The position numbers and the translations under genes are program-made. The notes under the pieces are model-generated. The model ran no database searches and was not told where the DNA came from. It saw only the letters and a list, made by a program, of their open reading frames with translations. Positions 33,642 to 42,113 of a stretch of DNA of 64,000 bases are shown in pieces; positions within the stretch are counted from its first letter, which is position 1, and every line of letters begins with the position of its first letter. This stretch comes from Agaribacillus aureus (GTDB lineage Bacteria; Bacteroidota; Bacteroidia; Cytophagales; Cyclobacteriaceae): contig JAUJEB010000004.1 in NCBI GenBank assembly GCA_030442055.1, positions 310,001 to 374,000 of the forward strand, given 5' to 3'.

Positions 33642-36164
33642 TTGGCACAACTTGAACTAAATAATGAAGGCACTTCCGAAAGGAAAACATTTTTTGCCAG
33701 TATTTTACTGCCTGTTCCTATTCCAAAGGCTTTTACTTATCGCATTCCAAAGGCATTGGAATCCTCAGTCGTTGTTGGTTCCAGGGTGATTGTTCAATTC
33801 GGAAGAAAAAAAATTCTGACGGGTATTGTAGCGGATCGCCATGAAACTCCTCCCGAGGCTTATGAAGCCAAATATATATTGGAAGTTTTGGATGGGTATC
33901 CGGTAATGACCTCATTGCAAATCAAGCTATTATATTGGGTGGCTGAGTATTATATGTGTACCATCGGCGAAGTGCTTAATGCCGCCCTGCCTTCGGGGCT
34001 CAAGCTAAGCAGTCAATCGAGCATACAATTACACCCGGACTTTGATGCGGAAAGCGGCGATCATCAATTTTCGGAAAAGGAAGAATTGATCTTAAACGCG
34101 CTGAAGCATCGTATTACACTCACTTATGACGAGGTGACAGCCGTTTTGCAGCAAAAATCCATCTATCCTATTCTGAAATCACTTTTGACCAAGGATGCAA
34201 TCCTTATTTTTGAAAAAGTAAAAGAAAAATTCAAACCAAAAAAAATCGGGAAGGTCAGGCTCGCACAATCATTTATTGAAGATAATTCTCTACTGGAGGG
34301 GTTGTTTGAAAAGCTGGAGAAAAAACCCCGCCAGCTGGAAGTCCTTCTAAAATACTTGCAGGAAGTACCCGTATATCATCATCCCGAAAAAAATATTGCC
34401 GGACTCAACAAAAAATCTCTCATAGCAGCAAACCTGTCTCCTTCATCGTTGAAAACCATGGTAAAAAATGGCGTTTTTGAGACATTTGATGAAATTGTGT
34501 CACGGTTCGATCATAACAACACTGATACTGCCCCCATACCTGCCGAGTTTTCTCCGGCCCAAAACCAGGCGATGGGAGAATTGATGGAGGTCTTCACCAA
34601 AAAAGACATTGCGCTGCTACACGGTATCACAGGAAGCGGGAAAACCGAGATCTATATTAATCTCATTACCAAAAACCTTGAAAATGGCAATCAGGTCCTT
34701 TATCTATTACCTGAAATTGCGCTTACCACACAAATTGTAAAAAGGTTGATGAAAGTTTTTGGATCCCAAATGGGTGTTTTCCATTCAAAATATTCTGATA
34801 ATGAACGTGTTGAGGTGTGGAATGGTGTCTTATCAGGGAAATTTTCATTTGTGGTGGGCGTCAGATCTTCAGTATTTCTTCCTTTCGATAACCTGGGTTT
34901 GATCATTGTTGACGAAGAACACGATAATTCCTACAAGCAATTTGATCCGGCTCCCAGATATCACGCGCGGGATGTGGCCATGGTACTTGCGGGATTTCAT
35001 CATGCTAAAGTCTTATTGGGTTCTGCAACACCCTCATTGGAAAGCTACTATCTCGCTTCCCAGGACAAATATGGCCTGGTTAAACTGGATCAGCGTTTCG
35101 GTGGTGGCAAGCTCCCGGCGTTCAAGCTTATCAATGTACTAAAAGAACGGAAGAAAAAGACCATGAGAGAGGATTTCTCCCCTCAATTGCTCGAAGCAAT
35201 CAAGCAGGCATTACAAAGTCAGGAGCAGGTAATTATTTTTCAGAATCGAAGAGGTTATGCGCCTTACATTACCTGTGAAGAATGTAACTGGATCCCAAAG
35301 TGCGAAAGCTGCGCGGTGAGTCTTACCTATCACATGTACATAAACCAATTACGTTGCCATTATTGCGGCCACCAGGAAAAACCCGTTGCTGCCTGTCCGG
35401 CCTGTGGCTCGACAAAATTAAAAACCATGGGATTTGGAACCGAGAAGCTGGAAGAAGATTTAAAATCATTTTTTCCAGAGGCTACCATCAGACGAATGGA
35501 CCTGGACACGACAAGATCAAAATACAGTTATCAAAATATCATCGATGATTTTGAAAAAGGAGATACAGATATTTTAGTAGGGACGCAAATGTTAAGCAAA
35601 GGCCTGGATTTCGGCGGTGTCAATATGGTGGGAATTTTGGATGCTGACCGAATGATTAATTTTCCGGACTTCAGGTCTACAGAAAAAACATTTCAGCTGA
35701 TTACCCAGGTAAGCGGAAGAGCCGGAAGACGAAACAAAACAGGAGAAGTTTATATTCAAACCAGTCAGATTGATCACCCCCTGTTTCAAAAAATTACAGG
35801 CCATCAATACTTGCAAATGTACAAAGATGAACTGGTGGAAAGAGAAAAATACAAGTATCCGCCATTTGTGCGGCTTATCAAGATTACTCTAAAACACCCT
35901 CAAAAACCTATCTGCCACAAAGCCTCCCGCTATTTACACAACCTGCTAAAAAGTAACCTGGGTGCCAGCCGCATTCTTGGACCCAATGAACCGCTAATCT
36001 CCAAAATAAGGAATTTGTACCTGATGGAGATTATGGTAAAAATTGAGAGAAGCAAGGTCAACCTGAAAAACGCGAAAAAAGCGTTAAGAGACTGTATAAC
36101 GGCCATAGAAACGGACCGTCAGTTTAAGGGGATCAGAATAATTGTCGATGTTGACAGTTACTAA
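33642..36164 (+). CDS. priA: Primosomal protein N' (replication restart helicase PriA)
   Basis: 840 residues from TTG 33642; an in-frame stop lies six codons upstream and the usual N-terminus (FFASILLPVPIPKAFTYRIP) follows within 15 residues. PriA reloads the replisome at stalled forks. Features in order: DNA 3'-end-binding domain, winged-helix region, Walker A GITGSGKTEIY, DEAH-like VDEEHD, helicase motif LLGSATPSLES, QNRRGY, eight zinc-binding cysteines (CEECNWIPKCESC, then CHYCG and CPACG), motif V GTQMLSKGLDF and motif VI QVSGRAGR. Length is normal for Bacteroidota. It stands alone, about 270 bp after the sigma operon, and is convergent with the next module. Confidence 0.96.
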   Translation: MAQLELNNEGTSERKTFFASILLPVPIPKAFTYRIPKALESSVVVGSRVIVQFGRKKILTGIVADRHETPPEAYEAKYILEVLDGYPVMTSLQIKLLYWVAEYYMCTIGEVLNAALPSGLKLSSQSSIQLHPDFDAESGDHQFSEKEELILNALKHRITLTYDEVTAVLQQKSIYPILKSLLTKDAILIFEKVKEKFKPKKIGKVRLAQSFIEDNSLLEGLFEKLEKKPRQLEVLLKYLQEVPVYHHPEKNIAGLNKKSLIAANLSPSSLKTMVKNGVFETFDEIVSRFDHNNTDTAPIPAEFSPAQNQAMGELMEVFTKKDIALLHGITGSGKTEIYINLITKNLENGNQVLYLLPEIALTTQIVKRLMKVFGSQMGVFHSKYSDNERVEVWNGVLSGKFSFVVGVRSSVFLPFDNLGLIIVDEEHDNSYKQFDPAPRYHARDVAMVLAGFHHAKVLLGSATPSLESYYLASQDKYGLVKLDQRFGGGKLPAFKLINVLKERKKKTMREDFSPQLLEAIKQALQSQEQVIIFQNRRGYAPYITCEECNWIPKCESCAVSLTYHMYINQLRCHYCGHQEKPVAACPACGSTKLKTMGFGTEKLEEDLKSFFPEATIRRMDLDTTRSKYSYQNIIDDFEKGDTDILVGTQMLSKGLDFGGVNMVGILDADRMINFPDFRSTEKTFQLITQVSGRAGRRNKTGEVYIQTSQIDHPLFQKITGHQYLQMYKDELVEREKYKYPPFVRLIKITLKHPQKPICHKASRYLHNLLKSNLGASRILGPNEPLISKIRNLYLMEIMVKIERSKVNLKNAKKALRDCITAIETDRQFKGIRIIVDVDSY

Positions 36165-36249
36165 GGAAAGATGACACTGGCGACTGGTCTCATGTCCCAC
36201 TCTAATAAATAGGAGTAAAAAATCGGTTTCATGAAACCATCGACCAGCA

Positions 36250-37761
36250 TCATTTAAAATGATATTTTAATCCGATACCTAATCTAAACACATTCGGAAA
36301 ACTCTCCAGATCATTATCAGACTTTGAAAATGAATTGATGGCGACAGAATAAGAGGGTTCGAAAGTAAAACTATAGTGTTTTGAAAACCGGTACCTCAGT
36401 TGTGTTCCCATTAAACCATTAAAATAAACAGATCTATAAGGTGAATCATTTCCTGGTTTAATATCAAAATCGTCCAGTCCATTGCCATCGGGAGAAATAC
36501 TATTTCTAAGGAAAAAATCCGTCCCTACTCCTGCCGATATCAGGACACTTACTTTTTTGTCGAGTAAAATATATCCCGCTTTTACAGGGATTGACAAAAA
36601 TTCGAACTGATTATCAAAATTTATCAAAGATGAAGCCAGGTTAAGGCTTTTGGCACCTTCCAGGTTGGCTGCCGAAATAGCCGGGGTTCTGGTTTGGTCA
36701 CTTAACTCATAAAAGGCATTAGTTGATCCACCGGCAGAGTAATTCAAGTAGTTAATACCACTTTGCAATACCCACTTTTTGGTAATTCTTTTCCCCATAT
36801 TAAACCCAAAAGAAAATGATTGGCCACCGGAATTGCTCTGAGCAACATTATCCTGTGATAATTCGCTGTCACTGAAAAACCCAAAGGGCAAAGAATTGGC
36901 TTCCACTGCACCTCCCCTGTCGGAAGCAAAATTAGGGTCAAAATACCCGGAAGACACGTTTATGCCCGCCCACAGTGATTCCTCGTATGCTTCGTCCCGT
37001 TTTTTCTTGAAGGGATCATCTTCGTAATTAATCACTTTTTGCATAGCAACATCGCCGACACTGGGTTCCAATTGATCAAAGTAAGCTCCTTTAGCGGTTA
37101 GCTGATTGATAGCATTCTGATTCTGACCATGCGCCTCATTCCCTCCGATAGCGGTGGGATACACGTTGGCAGGCTGATCAGTTTTTTCATTGTCTAAAGG
37201 TGTAGATACGGCATAAAGCCCCTGCTCGCCATTGCCCGCCAACCCTCGTTGGTCTCCCTGGTCACGACCGTCTTGACCGCCTTTGTGATCCGATGCGATT
37301 TCTTTTCCCAAAGTTCTTTGGGTTGCTTTAGCGTTTTGCTTGTCGGCACCGGCTTTCGCTTTTCCGGCTGATTTAAGGCTTGATGCCTCCTCCGTATTAG
37401 TGGCATTGTCTGTCAGGGCGGATTCCTGCGTTATACCAGGTGCTTTATTCTGACGGGAATTTTCAGCAGTTTGCTCATTTATTGGTTGGTCCACCGGCTG
37501 CACTTCGCTCATCTGTGGTGTATCAGTTGTGTAGGTATTATAAAAATAAACAGCTGAAACACCCAGCGCAATTACCACTGCCGCGGCTGCAACCCATTTA
37601 TAAATAAAAATCCCTTTGCGGTATTTTTTAGTCTCCTGATTGGCCAGATGTCTATCCAGGTTTTTCCACAATTCAGGAGAAGGGCTCAACTCTTTACCAT
37701 CGAAAGCGTCCTGCCAGGCCTTCTCAAACCTACCCCTGCTATTTTCGCTGATATTTTTCAT
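36250..37761 (-). CDS. Anti-sigma factor fused to outer-membrane beta-barrel (dual membrane-spanning type)
   Basis: The protein has 503 residues. The N-terminal 50 are cytoplasmic-like (RFEKAWQDAFDG, PELWKNLDRHL), followed by one membrane span (YKWVAAAAVVIALGVSAVYFY). Residues about 75-240 are low complexity, rich in Gln, Asn, Ala, Lys and Glu, and probably disordered. From about 260 to the end is an outer-membrane barrel (ESLWAGINVSSGYF, FGFNMGKRITKKWVLQSGI, IPVKAGYILLDKKV, final LGIGLKYHF with terminal Phe-Lys). It overlaps the ECF sigma gene by 23 bp. This matches the dual membrane-spanning anti-sigma (Dma) design described in Bacteroides thetaiotaomicron, in which one chain links outer membrane to sigma factor. 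Inferred role: reports outer-membrane state directly to transcription. I am sure of the architecture, less sure of homology to Dma. Confidence 0.82.
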   Translation of the reverse strand: MKNISENSRGRFEKAWQDAFDGKELSPSPELWKNLDRHLANQETKKYRKGIFIYKWVAAAAVVIALGVSAVYFYNTYTTDTPQMSEVQPVDQPINEQTAENSRQNKAPGITQESALTDNATNTEEASSLKSAGKAKAGADKQNAKATQRTLGKEIASDHKGGQDGRDQGDQRGLAGNGEQGLYAVSTPLDNEKTDQPANVYPTAIGGNEAHGQNQNAINQLTAKGAYFDQLEPSVGDVAMQKVINYEDDPFKKKRDEAYEESLWAGINVSSGYFDPNFASDRGGAVEANSLPFGFFSDSELSQDNVAQSNSGGQSFSFGFNMGKRITKKWVLQSGINYLNYSAGGSTNAFYELSDQTRTPAISAANLEGAKSLNLASSLINFDNQFEFLSIPVKAGYILLDKKVSVLISAGVGTDFFLRNSISPDGNGLDDFDIKPGNDSPYRSVYFNGLMGTQLRYRFSKHYSFTFEPSYSVAINSFSKSDNDLESFPNVFRLGIGLKYHFK

Positions 37762-38296
37762 AACTCATTTGTTCATTTTTACGAATCTTTTCCTGCAAAA
37801 GGCTTCTGGCCCTCGCATATTGTGACTTGGAGGTACCTTCACTGATATCCAGCATTTTGGCTATTTCGTGATGTTTGTAACCTTCAATTGCGTACAGGTT
37901 AAAAATTACCTGACAACCTGTTGGTAAAGATTGTATTAAATCCAGCAGGTCATTTAATGCATAATCACTCAAATGGCAGTCAATCCCAGAGCTCTCTTTT
38001 AAACTATCTGCATCCACCATAGGATACAGATACAATTTGCTTCTTTGGCTATTTAAGGCCGTATTGACTACAATTTTTTTTATCCAATAGTATAGAGAAG
38101 AGTCCTGTTTGAAATTCTTTATATGCTTAAAAACTTTGATAAAAGCCTCCTGTAGCACATCCTCTGCTTCTTGTATGCCCTTTGTGTATCGCATACTTAT
38201 TACCATCATTCTCTTGGAATAATTAATAAATAATTGCTCCTGGGCCTTTCTGTCACCTTTTATGCAACCAGAGATTATTTGCGATTCATCGACCAT
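37739..38296 (-). CDS. ECF RNA polymerase sigma factor
   Basis: 185 residues from an ATG. Region 2 shows QEQLFINYSKRMMVISMRY, EAEDVLQEAFIKVFKHI and YYWIKKIVVNTALN. Region 4 shows GCQVIFNLYAIEGYKHHEIAK and SEGTSKSQYARARSLLQ. It is the first gene of a two-gene operon with the barrel-fused anti-sigma factor, overlapping it by 23 bp. Region 4 is very close to that of the sigma factor at 31217-31786, so both may recognise similar -35-type elements. The target genes are unknown. Its promoter should lie in the 291-bp divergent gap shared with the T9SS plug gene. Confidence 0.94.
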   Translation of the reverse strand: MVDESQIISGCIKGDRKAQEQLFINYSKRMMVISMRYTKGIQEAEDVLQEAFIKVFKHIKNFKQDSSLYYWIKKIVVNTALNSQRSKLYLYPMVDADSLKESSGIDCHLSDYALNDLLDLIQSLPTGCQVIFNLYAIEGYKHHEIAKMLDISEGTSKSQYARARSLLQEKIRKNEQMSYEKYQRK

Positions 38297-38587
38297 TTAC
38301 AAAGTCTTAACCAATATTGATCTTCCTTTACAAGACACCACGATATGGAAAAAAGTTGGAAAAACGGTTAATAAAATTACAACAATTATTACCTTTTGGT
38401 GCCAACAGGTGAATTAATTGTTGGTTAAATATGGTATAACTCCACAAAATTGCGTCTTTTTACGCTAAAAATAACATTTTTGTTTTCTTTTATAGATTGT
38501 ACAAAATTGCCAGATTTTGGATCTGGTATTTTTATTTGATAAGGATATTCCTGAATTTTATCGTTCTGTTAGTATTGCCACTCACCT

Positions 38588-39883
38588 ATGAGAATAGTTT
38601 CTATTAGCCTTATTTTATGCCTGTATGCCTGTGTACCTTTGAACCCCGGCCAGGTAAGCACAGGTGCTGTTAACAAAACCCTGATTTACAATAACCGGGT
38701 TTATGAACCCGATGTCAAAACGGTGCAAATAAATCCTACCAGAAACAACTTAGTTGAATTAACGCAAAGTGCCGTACTTCCGATTAGTCAAAGAGACAAA
38801 CTGGTGCTGTCGTTTGATTATCTATATGGAACCATGGAGGATTTCAGGGCCAGGATCATACATTGCAATAGTGACTGGAAGCCGTCTAATTTTAGCAATC
38901 TCGATATTCTAAACGCTTACAATGAATTCCGCCTGGATCAATTTGAGCAGTCCTTTAACACCAGGGTTCCTTATATCCACTATACCTTCGAATTGCCCCG
39001 TGTCAAGCTTCCGGGCAACTATCTGTTGGTTATTTACAGGGGCAATAACCTCGACGATCTTATTCTTTCCGCCAGGTTTATGATTGTAGACAACCTGGCC
39101 ATGGTCAGTCCACAATTTGGACTTTCCTCCGGTATCATTGAAAGGGCACAGAATCAACAGATAGACTTTACCGTTGATTATTCAAACCTGGAGGTAAGCA
39201 ATCCTATGGGCGAAATTAAAGTGGTTATCCGGCAAAACCGACGTTGGGACAATGCCATATTTGGGCTTAAACCAAGTTTTATCAAGGATTTTGAGAAAAA
39301 ATTAAGCTATGAGTTTTTTAATCTTGAAAATAACTTCAAAGGAGGGAATGAATTCAGGTTTTTCGATTTGCGGTCGGTAAACTTCCCGGGTCAAAATGTC
39401 AACGACATTAATCAGGACGAAAACCAGATTACGGCTAATCTGATGTCAGACAAGTCGAGAAAAGAAGAAGCCTACACATTCATCCAGGATCTCAATGGCG
39501 CTTATATTATTGAAAGAGTAGATGCCAACAACCCGGATACGGAGGCTGACTATGTGAATGTAAATTTCTTCCTTCGGGCCCCGGAACAGGTCGCGGGTCA
39601 GGTATTTGTTCTGGGAAATATGAATAACTGGGAGAAGGATAAAGACAACCGTATGGTCTATTCTGAGGAGTATGGGGGATATCTTGGCAGGCAGTTATTA
39701 AAACAAGGCTGGTATAATTACGTCTATTACCTGCAAAATAGCGATAATAATGCTCCTTACTTCTTTGAAGGAAGCTTTGCGGAAACCGAAAATATTTATG
39801 AAATTTTTATATATCACCGTGCCATTGGCAGCCGTGGTGATCTTTTAATGGGATACCTGCGAATTAATCCCAATTCACGATAA
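38588..39883 (+). CDS. Type IX secretion system plug protein (DUF5103)
   Basis: 431 residues; the product matches the DUF5103/T9SS plug family (Pfam PF17116). Family knowledge: this protein closes the periplasmic end of the SprA translocon when no substrate is engaged. Recognisable blocks are TLIYNNRVYEPDVKTVQ near the N-terminus, YLYGTMEDFRARIIHCNSDW, YNEFRLDQFEQSFNT, the F(E/Q)LPRVKLPGNY segment and a C-terminal beta-sandwich with VFVLGNMNNW. The N-terminus (ISLILCLYAC) may carry a lipoprotein cysteine, although the lipobox is imperfect. It is transcribed away from the ECF sigma gene, and its 3' end overlaps the convergent cas6 by 9 bp. It fits the window's heavy T9SS cargo content. Confidence 0.88.
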   Translation: MRIVSISLILCLYACVPLNPGQVSTGAVNKTLIYNNRVYEPDVKTVQINPTRNNLVELTQSAVLPISQRDKLVLSFDYLYGTMEDFRARIIHCNSDWKPSNFSNLDILNAYNEFRLDQFEQSFNTRVPYIHYTFELPRVKLPGNYLLVIYRGNNLDDLILSARFMIVDNLAMVSPQFGLSSGIIERAQNQQIDFTVDYSNLEVSNPMGEIKVVIRQNRRWDNAIFGLKPSFIKDFEKKLSYEFFNLENNFKGGNEFRFFDLRSVNFPGQNVNDINQDENQITANLMSDKSRKEEAYTFIQDLNGAYIIERVDANNPDTEADYVNVNFFLRAPEQVAGQVFVLGNMNNWEKDKDNRMVYSEEYGGYLGRQLLKQGWYNYVYYLQNSDNNAPYFFEGSFAETENIYEIFIYHRAIGSRGDLLMGYLRINPNSR

Positions 39884-40705
39884 ATCGCTATGTTTTTGTT
39901 TAATGCCTGTTTTGGTAAGCTCGTAACTTTCCGCGCGCATTGCCGGATCAACATTCGCCAGGTCTACCATTCCGAACCCTTTGTGTGTAAAAATCCCTAA
40001 TCCCCCGGTAAATACGAACTCCTGCACAAGGGGATCTGCGTACAGCGTGAACGGTAGTGTATACCCCCTTATTTCAAATTTGACATCCTGATCGTAGACG
40101 GGATAAATACGGGCAAACTTCTTTTGCTTTTCTCTGATTTTCTTCAGATAATCTTTATCCGGTACCAGCTGAAATTTGTAAAACGACTCAATTTGCTCCG
40201 GTGTATATTTCCCATATTTTTCCATTCTGGCCATTAAAGACTCATAGAGTAAATCTGAAAACTGATCATCCTCCGGAGAAATAAACTTTTTACTTTCTTC
40301 ACTGTCGAAACTAGGTGTTTTCAGCACCAATGGCGATATACAGATAAATTTGCATTGATCGCTAAATTCCGGAACATGCTCTTTTTCCACGTACTCAGGG
40401 GTTAAAATCAAATTTCCAATATCAATTTTAGGTAACTCGAAAAGATTATTAAGAAAATAATCATTAAACGCCTTACTGGGACTGGAAAAAACCAGCGTTA
40501 CTTTGCTTGAAAAGTAATGCAGGCCATTCCTACTGATCTTCGTCTGTCCTTTAATAGCGGAAAAATTATAATGTGGAAAATTAATATAGTCCTGATTACC
40601 ACCTCGAAGGATAATACCCTTGATGAGTTGGGCAAGAAGATATTGATGATGAAAAGGAACACTGGCACCTTTATTCTTCAAATTGAATATAATTCTAACT
40701 CTCAA
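39875..40705 (-). CDS. cas6: Solitary CRISPR-associated endoribonuclease Cas6
   Basis: 276 residues from a TTG start, with an in-frame stop two codons upstream. The Cas6 fold (Pfam PF10040) is indicated by the N-terminal ferredoxin-like strand MRVRIIFNLKN followed by HHQYLLAQLIKGII, and by the C-terminal glycine-rich loop GGLGIFTHKGFGMVDL, the family hallmark. Candidate catalytic residues are His45, Tyr40/Tyr46 and Lys52 in the NFPHYNFSAIKG segment, matching the usual His/Tyr/Lys placement. Cas6 cuts CRISPR precursor RNA at repeat hairpins. No other cas gene and no CRISPR array appear in this window; its neighbours are T9SS plug and ychF. It may serve an array elsewhere in the chromosome or may have a different RNA substrate. 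Family call firm; role open. Confidence 0.83.
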   Translation of the reverse strand: MRVRIIFNLKNKGASVPFHHQYLLAQLIKGIILRGGNQDYINFPHYNFSAIKGQTKISRNGLHYFSSKVTLVFSSPSKAFNDYFLNNLFELPKIDIGNLILTPEYVEKEHVPEFSDQCKFICISPLVLKTPSFDSEESKKFISPEDDQFSDLLYESLMARMEKYGKYTPEQIESFYKFQLVPDKDYLKKIREKQKKFARIYPVYDQDVKFEIRGYTLPFTLYADPLVQEFVFTGGLGIFTHKGFGMVDLANVDPAMRAESYELTKTGIKQKHSDLS

Positions 40706-41005
40706 AACTTAAATACAGCTTATGTTAAAAAAAAACTAAAAAGTCAGCTATCTATATTTTCAAATCAACTGGCATTTATCGTAAAAAAGCAATTATCACA
40801 GGTTAACCATAATAATATTACAACAATTTTCCCGTGATTGTTCATTAATTGGTGTGCAAAAATAAAATGAAATACGAACCATATCTCATTCATCTTAACA
40901 AGTTCACTCACCACAACCAAGAATTACTTTAGAATATACCAAAATTTAGATCTTTAATCAAGTAAAATCGTTTGATAGCCCTTTACGCACGGCTACTGGA
41001 TCAAA
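40706..41005. other. AT-rich gap between cas6 and ychF, no CRISPR repeats
   Basis: 300 bases upstream of cas6 and downstream of ychF. I looked for direct repeats of 25-40 bases with regular spacing and saw none. A plus-strand ORF that runs from inside cas6 to 40837 has no recognisable features and is taken as antisense shadow. The region probably holds the cas6 promoter. Confidence 0.5.
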
Positions 41006-42100
41006 CTAAACGTTGAACCTAAAGTGCATAATATCGCCATCTTTTACAAGATAATCTTTACCTTCGATAGCAATTTTTCCAGCTTCGCGACATCCCAGCT
41101 CCGTTTTGTACTTCTCGTAATCCTGCAATTTTATGACTTCCGCCTTAATAAAGCCTCTCTCAAAATCGGTATGTATAACACCTGCCGCCTGTGGCGCCTT
41201 CCATCCCCGTCTGATGGTCCAGGCCCTTACTTCCTTTTCTCCGGCGGTAAAATACGTAATCAAATCAAGTATTTGGTAGGAAGCTTTAATTAACTTATGA
41301 AGTCCGGACTCCGACAATCCGTACTCCTCCAAAAACATTTCACGCTCTTCGGCTTCCAGCTCGGCTATTTGTGATTCTATGGAAGCTGAAACCATAATTA
41401 CCTCTGCACCTTCTTTATCGGCAATAGCCTTTAAAGCGTCCACATTTTCATTACCGGATTGAATGTCATCTTCCTCAACATTGGCTACATAAATGACCGG
41501 CTTGGCCGTTAGCAAAAACAAATCTGCCACTGCGGTTTTCTCGTCATCGGTCAACACTATGCCTCTGGCATTTTGCCCGCTTTCCAGCCATTCTTTATAT
41601 TGTTGTAAGATCGCTAAATCCTTTCTGGCGCCTGCATCGCCCGATTTCGCAATTTTTTCCAGTCTCCCAATTTTTTTCTCTACAGACTCCAAATCCTTCA
41701 ACTGAAGTTCCGTATCGATTATTTCTTTATCAAAAACCGGATCTACTCTACCTGCTACGTGCACGATGTTGTCATTTTCAAAGCATCGCACGACATGAAT
41801 GATGGCATCTACCTCCCTGATATTAGCAAGAAATTTATTACCTAACCCTTCTCCTTTACTAGCGCCTTTCACCAGGCCCGCAATGTCTACAAATTCTATA
41901 ACGGTAGGCAACACTTTTTGGGGATGAACCAACTCTGCCAGCATTTGCAATCTTTCATCAGGTACCGTAATCACGCCTACATTGGGTTCAATCGTACAAA
42001 AAGGGAAATTAGCCGCCTCTGCTTTCGCATTGGACAACGCATTAAACAAGGTGGACTTACCGACATTAGGCAAACCCACGATACCACATCTTAAAGCCAT
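41006..42100 (-). CDS. ychF: Redox-regulated ATPase YchF (OBG-family)
   Basis: 364 residues, the standard length. G1 loop GIVGLPNVGKSTLFN, switch region NFPFCTIEPN, G3 DIAGLVKGASKGEGLGN and the NVEE replacement of the guanine-specifying NKxD are all typical of YchF, which prefers ATP. A coiled-coil insertion (about residues 130-170) and a C-terminal TGS domain (ERGFIKAEV, KDYLVKDGDIMHFRFNV) complete it. YchF associates with ribosomes and influences stress responses. It lies 13 bp after the AI-2E-type permease gene, so the two are probably in one operon. Confidence 0.97.
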   Translation of the reverse strand: MALRCGIVGLPNVGKSTLFNALSNAKAEAANFPFCTIEPNVGVITVPDERLQMLAELVHPQKVLPTVIEFVDIAGLVKGASKGEGLGNKFLANIREVDAIIHVVRCFENDNIVHVAGRVDPVFDKEIIDTELQLKDLESVEKKIGRLEKIAKSGDAGARKDLAILQQYKEWLESGQNARGIVLTDDEKTAVADLFLLTAKPVIYVANVEEDDIQSGNENVDALKAIADKEGAEVIMVSASIESQIAELEAEEREMFLEEYGLSESGLHKLIKASYQILDLITYFTAGEKEVRAWTIRRGWKAPQAAGVIHTDFERGFIKAEVIKLQDYEKYKTELGCREAGKIAIEGKDYLVKDGDIMHFRFNV

Positions 42101-42113
42101 TCTTTACATTTAT

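Noticed and set aside
40517..40837. 106-codon plus-strand ORF overlapping the start of cas6
   Set aside because: It lies antisense to cas6 for most of its length, has no recognisable motif, and cas6 has clear family features.
40706..41005. Possible CRISPR array next to cas6
   Set aside because: No repeated 25-40 base units are seen; the region is simple AT-rich sequence.
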